Assembly: GCA_000220375.1 (NCBI GenBank)
Contig: GL982576.1
Location: 611,321 to 645,607, forward strand
Source: Candidatus Nanosalina sp. J07AB43
Lineage (GTDB): Archaea; Nanohalarchaeota; Nanosalinia; Nanosalinales; Nanosalinaceae
Direction: 5' to 3'
DNA length: 34,287 nucleotides
Notes under the pieces: generated by a model
What the model was told of the DNA's origin: nothing
Seen by the model: only the letters and a program-made list of their open reading frames with translations
Databases searched by the model: none
Shown here: positions 1 to 8,762 of the stretch, one piece after another
Layout of the letters: each line of letters begins with the position of its first letter
How positions within the stretch are numbered: the first letter of the stretch is position 1
Made by a program: the position numbers and the translations under genes

Positions 1-122
1 CCCATAATCCCTATACTACTTCAACAACCCACCTCGTTCATCGTTTGGTTCTCATTTGATTGGCTCTGTGCAAAAAAATTGGTCTCAAACATAAACATAC
101 TTAAATAAGTTACTTCTCATGA

Positions 123-674
123 ATGAACAACATGAGTAGATCAGGCCACACAGAATTGACAGAAGAAAAGGTGGATAGGATTCTTGAGGGGACCGGTATC
201 GATTGTGATCCCGATGACAAAGTCTATGACACGCAGAGAAGAGACTCATACACCACCGACGACGACAAAACCCTGTTTGGAGAGAAGAGATACGGTTCTG
301 ACGAACTCCGAATGATGATACACAACGAGATGCGCGAAGCGTTAGAAACCATAGGAGCAAACCACGAAGACTTCCCCAAAGTCTGCGCAGAATTCGCTCC
401 CGAACGTCCTGGTGCCTATACGCCCCTGGGCAGAGTACCTAAAGAGACATTAGCCAAGAAGTCTCTAGGTGATGACTTTGAGAGAGCTGCTGTCCAGAGG
501 CTACTAGAGGGCGATGGACTATATACCACTGGGAAGGAAGAAGCCCGCTACGTAGGTCGTGAGGACATCAGAAGGGAGTTCGCATACCTGATAGATGAAT
601 TCACACCGGGGACAGACGATGACGGCTCTGTGACTGAACTCCGGGAAAACTACAATAGGACAATCATGCAATAG
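123..674 (+). CDS. Hypothetical acidic soluble protein, 183 aa
   Basis: I do not recognise this protein. It is strongly acidic and charged throughout, has no signal peptide or membrane segment, and looks cytoplasmic. A TATA-like stretch (TTAAATAA, about 101-108) lies roughly 20 bp before the ATG, which suggests a leaderless or nearly leaderless transcript. An ATG four bases upstream (119) is out of frame and stops at once, and an in-frame ATG at 132 is an alternative start. Codon use appears somewhat more GC-rich than the neighbouring suf genes (inference by eye). It stands alone on the plus strand, followed by about 255 bp without a gene. Real coding is likely from the length and uniform acidic composition; function unknown. 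Confidence 0.6.
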   Translation: MNNMSRSGHTELTEEKVDRILEGTGIDCDPDDKVYDTQRRDSYTTDDDKTLFGEKRYGSDELRMMIHNEMREALETIGANHEDFPKVCAEFAPERPGAYTPLGRVPKETLAKKSLGDDFERAAVQRLLEGDGLYTTGKEEARYVGREDIRREFAYLIDEFTPGTDDDGSVTELRENYNRTIMQ

Positions 675-930
675 GAAACGGCCTTCCCCGATAAATCAAC
701 CCTACCGAATTCTCCTGGAGGCTCTGAACCTGATGTGAATTTCTATCAGATGGGATTCCGGATAACATACCGTCGAGGTAGAAAGTCCAGACGACGCTGA
801 GAGTCCCTTCCAGCTCAGATTCTTTGGAACACTGTCGTGGTGTGTCAACGGGGTAATTCAGGCGATCTGGCCTATTCGTTGATTCATGACAGCCAATACC
901 AGCTTTTAGCCTATGTTTGAATCTAAGCAG
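675..930. other. Intergenic stretch with nested inverted repeats, no gene seen
   Basis: No convincing ORF or tRNA-like arm is visible here. The plus strand holds two nested short complementary pairs: ACGAC (791-795) with GTCGT (834-838), and CTGAG (797-801) with CTCAG (814-818). These could form an interrupted hairpin. The sequence is also the space between a plus-strand gene and the convergent 3' end of sufU, so it may only carry terminators. An unassigned small RNA is possible but unproven. Confidence 0.2.
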
Positions 931-1287
931 TTAGTCGCTGTTCTTCAGTATTTCTTGGGTTGTCTTGAGCCCGAGTACTGCGCATTTGACTCTCATAGGT
1001 GATATATCTGTTCCTAGCTTGTCTATTATCCAGTCTCTGTCAAGATCTTCTACTTTTCCTACATCTTCACCTTCTATTTCTTCTGATGTTATGGATGCTG
1101 CAGCGGTACATATTGCGCAGCCGTCTGTCTGGTGTCTTACTTTTTCTATATGCTTGTCTTCTATCTCTAGGAATATTTCTGTGTGGTCTCCGCAGCTTTT
1201 GTTTTCTCCTTCTGCCCTGTAATCTGTTTCAAGCGTACCTTCTTTCCTAGGCTTTCTGTATAGGTCAAGTATTTGTTCTTTGTACAT
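931..1287 (-). CDS. sufU: SufU/IscU-like Fe-S cluster scaffold
   Basis: Belongs to the NifU N-terminal/IscU/SufU scaffold family. It accepts sulfur from the cysteine desulfurase SufS and assembles, or relays sulfur for, Fe-S clusters in the cytoplasm. At 118 aa it is somewhat shorter than typical SufU (about 140). Visible ligands are C32 with D34 (SCGDH), C57 in GCAIC (with an extra C60) and C102 in RVKCAVLGL, matching the three conserved cysteines plus aspartate of the family. It lies near sufS, sufD and sufB on the same strand, but the plus-strand spermidine-synthase-like gene separates it from sufS. It is divergent from that gene across 42 bp. An AT-rich stretch near 1301-1310 may serve as promoter for one or both. 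The SufU versus IscU assignment rests on the suf context. Confidence 0.85.
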   Translation of the reverse strand: MYKEQILDLYRKPRKEGTLETDYRAEGENKSCGDHTEIFLEIEDKHIEKVRHQTDGCAICTAAASITSEEIEGEDVGKVEDLDRDWIIDKLGTDISPMRVKCAVLGLKTTQEILKNSD

Positions 1288-1329
1288 TGTTTCGAAGAGT
1301 GTTTAATTCTGTGGCCGTGATCTTCAAGT

Positions 1330-2007
1330 ATGCTTCCCGATGAAATTGTTGAAGGATTTTCTGATAGAGGCTTGTCGAAGATTGATTTGGCCGTAGGTGT
1401 CTCTGGAATTGTTTCTATGGGCTTGGAGATACTGGCTGGCAGGGTTCTTGCTCCACGGTTTGGATCCTCAATCTATACTTGGGGGTCGATAATAGGTGTT
1501 TCGATGCTTGCCTTGAGTCTTGGTTATCTTCACGGAGGCAGGACATCTTATGGTGCGTCCTTTAGAGATCTTGAGAAGTATATGGGGTATACCACAGCAT
1601 ATATATTTTTTGTCATGTTTGCAGGTGAGTTCCTTTTATCCGCTGCTGCAGGTCTTCCTGTACCGCCTCGCTACGCGTCTATTGTTCCTGTAGCTGTTCT
1701 TTTTGGACCTCCAACATATTTTCTTGGTTATGTAAGTCCTTATGCCGCCCAGTTGTCTTCTAAGGATACTAAAGGCGGTGCTTCTGGTCATTTCTATGCT
1801 GTAGGTACTGCAGGAAGTATACTAGGAGCCTTTGGAACCACGTTCCTGCTGGTACCTTTCGTACCAACTGACTGGATCTACATTTTCTTTGCATCACTGA
1901 CTTTAATTCCTCTTTTAGGTGATTTGGAGGCTTTGAAAACAGTTTCACCTTTTCTTATCCTGGTTGTAGGTGCGTTTTTGGCTCACGAGTTCTTCTGTTT
2001 CCGGTGA
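1330..2007 (+). CDS. Membrane half of a fused spermidine-synthase-like protein (frame-broken gene, N part)
   Basis: Hydrophobic 225-residue segment with about six predicted membrane helices (around residues 18-38, 50-68, 88-110, 118-136, 155-178 and 183-217). It resembles the N-terminal membrane domain of haloarchaeal spermine/spermidine-synthase-like proteins, which are normally a single polypeptide of about 500 aa with a soluble aminopropyltransferase-fold domain. This reading frame ends shortly after the last helix, and the expected soluble domain continues in the next frame from about 1980. Removing one T from the run of five at 1975-1979 joins the frames into a smooth sequence. It is therefore the first half of one gene, 1330-2827. 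Start: ATG about 25 bp after TTTAATT, consistent with leaderless transcription. Substrate unknown; such proteins need not make polyamines. Confidence 0.75.
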   Translation: MLPDEIVEGFSDRGLSKIDLAVGVSGIVSMGLEILAGRVLAPRFGSSIYTWGSIIGVSMLALSLGYLHGGRTSYGASFRDLEKYMGYTTAYIFFVMFAGEFLLSAAAGLPVPPRYASIVPVAVLFGPPTYFLGYVSPYAAQLSSKDTKGGASGHFYAVGTAGSILGAFGTTFLLVPFVPTDWIYIFFASLTLIPLLGDLEALKTVSPFLILVVGAFLAHEFFCFR

Positions 2008-2827
2008 GACTGTTTACACAGATAGTACTGTGTATCAAGATCTTGAGGTTTCTGATAGTGACGGTGTGAGGACTCTTTATCTTGATGGACAGCCTCAAAG
2101 CGCTGTATACTTGAATGGCTCAGGTTATCCGTGGAAGTATCTTGACTTCTTCCAGCTACCTTTCTTGATGAGGGATAATGTTGAAGATGTTTTGTTTGTT
2201 GGTGGAGGTGGTTTTGTAGGTCCTCAGGAGTTTGCAGATATGGGTTATGATGTTGACGCGGTGGAACTGGATCCTGGCGTTGTGAGGGCTGCAGAACGGT
2301 ACTTTAACCTGTCTGAAGGACCTAAGCTTCAGGTTTTCACTCAGGATGGCAGAGAGTTTCTCAAGGAGACAAACCAGACTTATGACGTAATCTATCTTGA
2401 TGCCTTCAGGAAGAGCCAAGTACCATTCCATTTAACGACAAAGGAGTTTATGCAGCTAGTCTATGATAGAACCGATGAAAACGGCGTTGTTGTCTCGAAT
2501 ATAATATCTACGTCTTCCGGACCCGGGTCTAGATTCGCACGGGCGGAATACACGACCATGGATTCAGTTTTTGAATCAACTTATTTCTTCCCCACCCGTG
2601 ATACAGGACTGGCTCAGAACATTGAACTGGTCGCTACAAAAAACCAGGAGCTGACTCAGCAGACTCTGTTTGAACGTGCAGATGAGTATAGGAGAAAGAA
2701 TCTTACTGATGAGGTCTCTATGATGGAAAATTTTTCCTCAGAGGATGCTATAGTCTTGACAGATGACTACGCCCCGGTTGAGAGGCTGCTTAATCCATTA
2801 GTTGGAAGAGACTACGTTGTGGGTTGA
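1970..2827 (+). CDS. Spermidine-synthase-like Rossmann domain (C part of frame-broken gene)
   Basis: Soluble methyltransferase/aminopropyltransferase-like domain. Visible elements are the beta-hairpin entry (GETVYTDSTVYQDLEV), the nucleotide-site glycine motif VLFVGGGGFVGPQEF, the acidic VDAVELDP strand end, and YDVIYLDAF at the active-site edge. This is the order seen in spermidine synthases. The frame opens at a GTG (1970) inside the end of the upstream ORF, so it could be translated as a separate overlapping gene. However, the membrane domain and this domain are normally fused, and a one-base correction at 1975-1979 fuses them. The stop at 2827 abuts the convergent stop of sufS with no spacer. 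Function is inferred only at fold level; the aminopropyl acceptor is unknown. Confidence 0.8.
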   Translation: MRFWLTSSSVSGETVYTDSTVYQDLEVSDSDGVRTLYLDGQPQSAVYLNGSGYPWKYLDFFQLPFLMRDNVEDVLFVGGGGFVGPQEFADMGYDVDAVELDPGVVRAAERYFNLSEGPKLQVFTQDGREFLKETNQTYDVIYLDAFRKSQVPFHLTTKEFMQLVYDRTDENGVVVSNIISTSSGPGSRFARAEYTTMDSVFESTYFFPTRDTGLAQNIELVATKNQELTQQTLFERADEYRRKNLTDEVSMMENFSSEDAIVLTDDYAPVERLLNPLVGRDYVVG

Positions 2828-4006
2828 TTACCCGAATAGGTTTCTGACTTCTTCCAGTCCTTTTTCCAGTTTCTCAACATCTTCCTCGGTATTGTATACG
2901 TGAGTGCTTGCCCTTACTGTACCGTTGACATCTATTTCTCGCACCTGTGGCTGTGCGCAGTGTTGGCCTGCCCTCACAGCAACTCCATACTGGTTCAAGA
3001 CCTCTGCAATGTCATGCGGATGGGCGTACTCGGATCTGAATGAAACAATGTTTGCTCCTTCAGGTGATATATTTTCAAATCCTTCCTGTTGGTCAACCGT
3101 GTCCCAGATTTTTTCTGATATCTTCTCTGTATGTTTCTTTATCTGACTCATTCCTATGGATTCTAGGTATTCGATTGCTGCTTTCATTCCTGCGGCTCCT
3201 GCTACATTAGGTGTACCTGCCTCAAACTTGTCCGGAGTACTTGAGTACTCTACCTTGTCTTTTTCTACGGAGTTTACCATTCCACCGCCTATCTGGTATG
3301 GTTCCATATCTTCCATCAGTTCTTTTCTGCCGTAGAGTATTCCTGTTCCGGACGGACCCAGTATCTTATGGCCTGAAAAGCACATGAAGTCGGCGTTGAG
3401 GTTATTTACGTCCAGTCTCATATGTGGAGCGGACTGTGCCGCGTCCAGCATTACAACAGCATTGTTTTCATGTGCCAGCTTGATTATCTCTTCTACGGGG
3501 TTTTCGGCTCCGAAAACGTTTGATACATGGCTTATGGCCACTAGACCTGTATCTTTATTTATTACTTTTCTTGCTGATTCCAGTGAGAGCTTTCCGTTCT
3601 CTGTCTGAATGTACCTGAGATCCTTATCTTCTTTCTGTGATTTTCTTCTCCATGGCAGCTGTTCTGAGTGGTGAGCCATCTTCGACAGCACTATATCGCC
3701 TTCAAAGCTGTATGAGTATGCGAGAAGGTTTTCAGCTTCTGTCGTATTCCTGACAAAGACCACTTCTTCAGGTTCTGCGCCGATGAACTCGGCGACTTTT
3801 TCTCTGGATTTGGAGTACATCTGTGTTGCTGAGTTTGCAAGGTCATATAGTCCTCTGCCGATGTTTGAGTTTTGTCTTCTGTAGAACTTTTCCACAGCTT
3901 TAATTACTTTCTCAGGTTTCTGGCTTGTGGCAGCGCTGTCCAGGTATGCTAGGTCCGGATGGTTTTGAAATACTGGGAAATCTTGTCTAATCTTTTTTGG
4001 GTTCAT
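2828..4006 (-). CDS. sufS: Cysteine desulfurase SufS
   Basis: PLP-dependent class V aminotransferase-fold enzyme that removes sulfur from cysteine to give alanine and an enzyme persulfide. It supplies SufU and the SufBD scaffold. At 392 aa it has family length. K214 in FSGHKILGPSG is the PLP-binding lysine, and C350 in RAGQHCAQP is the persulfide cysteine. The MLDAAQSAPH strand (residues 186-195) and TRNTTE-like phosphate loop (VRNTTEAENLL, 85-95) also match group II desulfurases (SufS/CsdA). It lies downstream of the export operon on the same strand, with 84 bp between, enough for its own promoter. Its stop touches the stop of the spermidine-synthase-like gene. High confidence on family. Confidence 0.93.
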   Translation of the reverse strand: MNPKKIRQDFPVFQNHPDLAYLDSAATSQKPEKVIKAVEKFYRRQNSNIGRGLYDLANSATQMYSKSREKVAEFIGAEPEEVVFVRNTTEAENLLAYSYSFEGDIVLSKMAHHSEQLPWRRKSQKEDKDLRYIQTENGKLSLESARKVINKDTGLVAISHVSNVFGAENPVEEIIKLAHENNAVVMLDAAQSAPHMRLDVNNLNADFMCFSGHKILGPSGTGILYGRKELMEDMEPYQIGGGMVNSVEKDKVEYSSTPDKFEAGTPNVAGAAGMKAAIEYLESIGMSQIKKHTEKISEKIWDTVDQQEGFENISPEGANIVSFRSEYAHPHDIAEVLNQYGVAVRAGQHCAQPQVREIDVNGTVRASTHVYNTEEDVEKLEKGLEEVRNLFG

Positions 4007-4090
4007 GAAATTGAATTTGTGTCTGAATTCTTTTCACTGCCGGTACTTGGATAGAAAAAAAGGAAAATATGTGGGACCTTGTTTAGTGTT

Positions 4091-5332
4091 TTATTCATCT
4101 TCAGTTCCGGTTAGTCTGTCCCTGAAGTAGAATCCTGCAACTCCTAGAACAACAAGGACTGCAAGCAGCGGTGCTGGAACCGGAAGCCCTGAACCTGACT
4201 GTTCCTGTTTGTCTACTGGTAGGTTGAGAGTTGTTGACTCAGTGAATACTTCTGTGTCCTTAACTCCTCTTACCTCGAAGTCTACAAGGTACTCCTTTTC
4301 GACTGCGTCTGATTCAGGTGTTATCTGGAAGACTGTTGTACCTTCTTGTCCAGGATCAAGCGTTCCGACAAACTGGCTTGATGACCTGTAGCTGAATGGA
4401 AGGTCGCTTGAGTCAAGAACTCTTACCCTGGTTGAGGTTGATTCTTCGTTTCCTGTGTTCCTGACTGTTACTCTCAGTTCTCCTGTCTGACCGACTTGGA
4501 GATCGGATGAGGTGTTTATTACTTCGTACTGTGGCTTTGCTGACATGAATATGTCAAATGTTTCCTCTTTCTGTATGGTGGCAGTTGAGTCATCTGATGT
4601 GTATTCCAGGGTTGAGTTCACTTGGAGTCTGCCTGATGGCGCGTCCTCAGATACGTCGAAGAAGAACTCTGCCTGTTTTGACTGACCTGGCTGAAGGTTT
4701 CCTAGTGACTGTCTTGTTGAGAAGCTTGATCTTTCTTCAAGAAATTCTGGGAAACCTAGGTTCAGGACTGTGTTTTCAGCTTCTTTGTCGCCGTTGTTTA
4801 CAACTGAGACTGTAAGCTTGTTGTCCTCTGTGTCAGGTCTGATTTCTTCCGGAGTGGTCCTGAGGTTTGCCAGGTTGAGGTCTATGTCTTCTGACTGAAC
4901 CTCGACTGGGATATCTACCACAGTGGAGAAGTCGTCCTTTGAAAGCCTTACTTTGAGGTTGTGTGAACCGTCCGAGGCATCTTCTGCGACTCTGATATCT
5001 GTAGATATCTGGTATTCTTCGCCTGGAGTTATGGTTCCTAGCTGGTATGTTCTCTGTCTGTCAGGCTTCAAGCTGAAAGGGTATGAGTCAATGATCTCGG
5101 CTGATACGCCTTCTGCCTCCGTGTTGCCGTTGTTGACTATCTTGAAAGCTGCGTCTGCGTCTTCTCCTGTCTGTAGTGGAACTGGATCTGTGTTTATGAG
5201 TACTGCGTTGAGCTCTGTTGCCAGAGTGTCTGTGTTTGAACTTGTTGGTTGTTGATTGGGTCCGTTCTGTGCTGCGGCTGTTGCAGTGAATAGCAGCACT
5301 GTCAGAACGACTGCTGTTTTTGTTGTTTTCAT
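4091..5332 (-). CDS. Secreted, membrane-anchored COG1361-like (CARDB-type repeat) protein
   Basis: 413 aa. Residues 1-21 form a Sec-type signal peptide (short basic start, then VVLTVLLFTATAAA, Q after the AxA site). The body has about three immunoglobulin-like CARDB/NEW3-type repeats (about 45-145, 155-262, 266-375), each with an N-N-G or N-T-G turn after a beta strand (near 67, 179, 292). Residues about 385-405 form a C-terminal transmembrane helix followed by a short acidic tail. The topology is extracellular with a C-terminal anchor. Its ATG overlaps the stop of the upstream RND gene (ATGA at 5329-5332), so the two are translationally coupled. COG1361-like proteins are often encoded beside archaeal HAE3 transporters, so it is probably an external accessory subunit. 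Ligand unknown. Confidence 0.8.
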   Translation of the reverse strand: MKTTKTAVVLTVLLFTATAAAQNGPNQQPTSSNTDTLATELNAVLINTDPVPLQTGEDADAAFKIVNNGNTEAEGVSAEIIDSYPFSLKPDRQRTYQLGTITPGEEYQISTDIRVAEDASDGSHNLKVRLSKDDFSTVVDIPVEVQSEDIDLNLANLRTTPEEIRPDTEDNKLTVSVVNNGDKEAENTVLNLGFPEFLEERSSFSTRQSLGNLQPGQSKQAEFFFDVSEDAPSGRLQVNSTLEYTSDDSTATIQKEETFDIFMSAKPQYEVINTSSDLQVGQTGELRVTVRNTGNEESTSTRVRVLDSSDLPFSYRSSSQFVGTLDPGQEGTTVFQITPESDAVEKEYLVDFEVRGVKDTEVFTESTTLNLPVDKQEQSGSGLPVPAPLLAVLVVLGVAGFYFRDRLTGTEDE

Positions 5333-6503
5333 GATTGTTTGGTCACCTTGTAGTATAGTTGTTTCATGTTGATTGTTGGTACTTTGTCTGTAATGTATTT
5401 ATCGTAGAATACTATTGAGGCTGGTATTATTGTGAGGGCTGCGACGTAGGCGAAGGTTGTTGTAAGTGCTAGCAGGTATCCAAGGTCTGAGAGGAAGGTA
5501 AGCTTTCCAAATGCAAGTGCAAGGAACCCTATGTTTGCTGCGATTAAACCAACGGTCATGGGCGTCACGACGCTGGTCAATGTGTGTTTAAGTGATTTCT
5601 GAATGTTGCGTTCCTGCCGTTCCTCTCTGTATCTGGCGATCGGCTGTATCCCGAAGTCTACTGCTATTCCTATTCCAAGCGAAATTGATCCTGATGTCTG
5701 TGGTGTGATGTTTAATCCTAGTAATCCATATATACCAAATCCGACTGCTAGGCCAAATATCACGGTTAGAAGTGAGTTAAGCCCGTAGTATATTGATCTG
5801 AACAGGATTATCACTACCAGTGTCACACCTAACAGTGATAGTAGTCCTGTCAGGCTTTGGCTGTCCTGTGATTGTTCTTGGAATGCTTCGTCTATATACA
5901 GTTGTCCTGTGTATGAGATGTCGAGTTTTGATGATTCCTGCTGTGCCTGTATGCTGTTGCGTATGGTGTCAGCGACCTGTGACTGTTCTTCGGAGGTAAG
6001 GCCTGCTGTAGTTACCTGTAGCTTGACAGCTGAGTAGTCTTTGGCTATGGATTGTGACCATCTCGGCTCACCCATCTGATTCAGGGCGTCCTGGACACCT
6101 CTCTTTGATGAGGGAATGTCTTTGAACAGGTCTGATGGACTTGACACATCGGTTACTTTCTGGAGCGAGTTCAGTTCAGAGGTAACTGTCTGTACGTATC
6201 GGAGGAACTCAGGGTTTCTGACATCTCTTATCTCTGAGCTGTTTCCGTACCTGGGCTCTGGCTCTATCAGTATTACGTAGTTTGTTCCTCCTGCTGAGAA
6301 GAACTCTGCGTCCAGTGTGTCAAAGGCTTTGATCACTGGCTCGCTGTCGGGCAGGAAGTCATCTGTCTGCTGTTCAACTGTTTCAACGTTTGAAGCGAAA
6401 GAAGCAAGTCCTACAGATATAGAAACCATCAGTACAAGGAAAATCCTGGGAATCTTTTGATGAACTTTGAGTACTTTTCTGCTGCCTTTTCCTCTAGATT
6501 CAT
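5329..6503 (-). CDS. Half-size RND/HAE3-family exporter, second gene (frame-broken near its start)
   Basis: RND-superfamily membrane protein with one N-terminal helix, a large extracytoplasmic loop, then about five C-terminal helices. The loop-helix signature GIGIAVDFGIQPIARYREE resembles the family's GxGxDY..H region. The uninterrupted frame runs 5329-6429, but that start lies inside the first membrane helix. An ATG at 6503 overlaps the upstream gene's stop as ATGA and begins a typical cytoplasmic leader (MNLEEKAAEKYSKFIKRFP). That frame dies after 24 codons unless one C is added to the CCC run (GGG on the plus strand, 6448-6450), after which it flows into RIFLVLMVSISVGLAS. The true gene is therefore very probably 5329-6503 with one missing base. 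It is coupled to the COG1361-like gene downstream. Substrate unknown; possibly lipids or hydrophobic compounds. Confidence 0.8.
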
Positions 6504-7588
6504 CTATTCCACCTCTTGTATCTTATTATCAGTGCAGGCGTTAATCCTATTGCTGCTAGTAGGGTTAGGGATTCTCCTATAGCTAGGGTCAATCCTAGAT
6601 CTCTTAGGAATGATATCGGCGCTGTAAGCAGGGCGAGGAATCCTACGAGATCTGTTGTGGATGATCCGAGTATGGCTTTACCTGTTGATGGCATTGATTC
6701 TCTGACTGCTTCCTCTACGGTTTCTCTTTCTGATTCCTCCACGATCCTTTCGGCTATAAATGATCCATACTCAACTCCTAGACCTAGGAGAACTGAGGAA
6801 AGTGCTATCGTTACTATGGTTAGTGGAAGCCCTATCCATCCCATTGTACCTAGAGTCCATAGGAGGCCTAGGAACAGAGGTACAAATGTTGCAGGTCCGT
6901 AGAAGAATCCTCTTGCACCTATCAGCAGAAGCAGTATCAGGGCTGATGAACCTCCTATGATTTTCGTGGTGTCTGTCACGATGACGTTTGATAGAGCTGT
7001 TCTTATGGCAGGAAGCCCTGTGACGCTCTGTTCTATCCCTGGGTATGATGGTGTCTGCCTCAGGTTTTCCTCTATAACGTTTGTGGCCTTTTGAATATTT
7101 CTCTCGTTCATCTCCTCACTCAGCTGCACAAACATCAATGTTGAGGTGTAGTCTCTATTTACGTACTCTACAGGTGTTCTGGATAGCCTGTTTTTTACCT
7201 GTTGCTTGGTTGAAGGATTTTCTTCAAACAGTGAGGCCATCGAGTTTGCTGATTCCACTATTGGTTCCTGCTGCAGCTGGTCCTCCAAGAAGTTCATGGA
7301 AGACACCATACGAGGGTCTCTTACATCTGTTACATATCCGTCTTCCCGAGCTGTTTCATCTGTCTGGAATAGTATGGTTAGTGTTTCGGTGTTTCCGAAC
7401 TTGGCCTGTACTTCTTCCTCAGCGACTATGGGTGGTAGATCCTGCGGTAGACCTTCCTGGAAATCGGTCTGTATCTCAACCTTGGGAATGCCTGCTACCA
7501 GAAAACCTGAAAGTAGAAGACTTCCTATTATGACCTTGTCAGTGTGTTCAATCTGTAGGTGTGCAAGCCATCCAAGAATATTAAGCAT
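6500..7588 (-). CDS. Half-size RND/HAE3-family exporter, first gene
   Basis: 362 aa with the half-RND layout: helix 1 at about 17-35, an extracytoplasmic loop of about 170 residues, then five helices between about 210 and 352. LGLGVEYGSFIAERIVEE (near 275-292) matches the conserved cytoplasmic end of helix 4 in MMPL/HAE3 proteins. Two half-length proteins in tandem, each with its own loop, suggest a heterodimer equivalent to one full RND protomer. Proton-driven export is known for the superfamily, but the substrate here cannot be inferred. The stop overlaps the next gene's ATG (ATGA). It starts 44 bp after sufD on the same strand, so co-transcription with sufBD is possible but not shown. Confidence 0.85.
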   Translation of the reverse strand: MLNILGWLAHLQIEHTDKVIIGSLLLSGFLVAGIPKVEIQTDFQEGLPQDLPPIVAEEEVQAKFGNTETLTILFQTDETAREDGYVTDVRDPRMVSSMNFLEDQLQQEPIVESANSMASLFEENPSTKQQVKNRLSRTPVEYVNRDYTSTLMFVQLSEEMNERNIQKATNVIEENLRQTPSYPGIEQSVTGLPAIRTALSNVIVTDTTKIIGGSSALILLLLIGARGFFYGPATFVPLFLGLLWTLGTMGWIGLPLTIVTIALSSVLLGLGVEYGSFIAERIVEESERETVEEAVRESMPSTGKAILGSSTTDLVGFLALLTAPISFLRDLGLTLAIGESLTLLAAIGLTPALIIRYKRWNR

Positions 7589-7632
7589 CGTATCTTACTT
7601 TCGTAGAAGTTTAGAGGATCGTCTGTGAATTT

Positions 7633-8748
7633 TTACTTCTGAACTTTCGTTTGTTCTTCTGATTTTTGTTCAAGTTTCTTTTGAACTTCTTCTCTAATAA
7701 GTTTCTTGGCTTCCGGCACCTTGATTTCTCTCATTACCGGTTCGAAGAATCCTTTTACGACGAGTCTTTCTGCCTTGTCCGAGTTCAGGCCTCTGCTTTC
7801 TAGGTAGTGTTGTTTTTTCTCTTCGACTGTTCCTGCGGCTGCGGCGTGTGAGGCCTCTACGTTGGGGTCTTCTATCATAAGCTTTGGCGATGCGTCTGAC
7901 TCTGCTTTATCTGAGAGCATCAGGGTTTCCTGGTCTTGGAAGCTTGAGGTGTCGACGGCTTTCTCCTCTACCTTTTGCAGTCCCTCGTACAGGCTTCTTG
8001 CATTGTGATCTACTACGCTTCTCGAGTCCATGCTGCATTTAGTGTTGTCTCCTATATGACGGACGTGGAGTGAGAGGTCGTGGTGTTGGTCTCCGGTTGG
8101 ATACCATGCACCTGTCATCTCTGTCTCAGAGCTGTCACCCTTTAGAACAGTCTCTATCTTTGTTCTGTTTAGGTCTCCGTCAAACATGCTGTTAAGCCAA
8201 TTTATGCTTCCGTATTTCTTGGTTATCGCCTTTCTTCGTGAGTATGAGAAATTTCCAGGTTTCTCTACGGCACCGTACTCAACTGAAGAGTTTTCACCTA
8301 CGTATATTTCTGTGAAGGATGTGTTGAATCCTTGGTTTCTGGTTTCCTCGGTTAAGGTCAGGTCTGAGTTTTGGCTGGTATCAACTATCAGGTGACTGGA
8401 AACAGGTCCATCTGCTTTGTATTTGACGTGCAGCTCTGCTTCACCTGTTACCTCAGCATATATAACCGAGTTCAGGTTTGCTGAGTGTATGGCGTTGATC
8501 TTGTTTTCATCAGATTTGATCAGGTCAAATGCTTTCTGACCTGCCTTGTCTAGAGCTTCCGCACCTGTATAAACCTTTATCTCTCCCTCTGACCTAATAT
8601 CTGTGTCTACGTTTTCCTTGAGATCTGCCTGTTTGTCTAGGTCGTCAGGGTATCTGGTCCATGTTCTGCCTGGTGTTCTGATTGATTCAGGGTGTTCTAG
8701 CTCAGGTATCTTCTCTTCGGCCTCTGATCTCAGATCTTGGATATTCAC
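7633..8748 (-). CDS. sufD: SufD, Fe-S assembly scaffold subunit
   Basis: SufB/SufD superfamily beta-helix protein, the partner of SufB in the SufBCD complex that builds Fe-S clusters in the cytoplasm. The C-terminal part carries ASHAAAAG with H301 at the position of the conserved SufD histidine, then HYLESRGL and VVKGFFEPVM, all typical. 371 aa is close to family size. The start is GTG (8746-8748), supported by a GAGGTG Shine-Dalgarno site at 8757-8762. It follows sufB by 12 bp, a clear two-gene operon. No sufC ATPase is present in this window, so the complex must draw on a gene elsewhere or differ in composition. Assigned as SufD rather than SufB because it is shorter, lies downstream of a clear SufB and lacks the SufB cysteine motif. 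Confidence 0.9.
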   Translation of the reverse strand: MNIQDLRSEAEEKIPELEHPESIRTPGRTWTRYPDDLDKQADLKENVDTDIRSEGEIKVYTGAEALDKAGQKAFDLIKSDENKINAIHSANLNSVIYAEVTGEAELHVKYKADGPVSSHLIVDTSQNSDLTLTEETRNQGFNTSFTEIYVGENSSVEYGAVEKPGNFSYSRRKAITKKYGSINWLNSMFDGDLNRTKIETVLKGDSSETEMTGAWYPTGDQHHDLSLHVRHIGDNTKCSMDSRSVVDHNARSLYEGLQKVEEKAVDTSSFQDQETLMLSDKAESDASPKLMIEDPNVEASHAAAAGTVEEKKQHYLESRGLNSDKAERLVVKGFFEPVMREIKVPEAKKLIREEVQKKLEQKSEEQTKVQK

Positions 8749-8756
8749 TTCTATAC

Positions 8757-8762
8757 ACCTCT
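8757..8762 (-). promoter_or_regulatory. Shine-Dalgarno site of sufD
   Basis: GAGGTG on the minus strand, separated from the GTG start of sufD by eight bases. It decides the start, since the next in-frame candidates have no such site, and it shows that operon-internal genes here use Shine-Dalgarno initiation while first genes look leaderless. Confidence 0.6.

Noticed and set aside
760-845. Possible RNase P RNA because of GAGGTAGAAAGTCC near 774-787
   Set aside because: It resembles the GAGGAAAGTCC box only with two inserted bases, and the distal conserved RNase P elements that should pair with it were not found in the next few hundred bases.
1970-2007. Programmed ribosomal frameshifting at the spermidine-synthase-like gene
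   Set aside because: The T run is short and the same kind of break recurs at unrelated homopolymers in core genes, so a consensus error is the simpler explanation.
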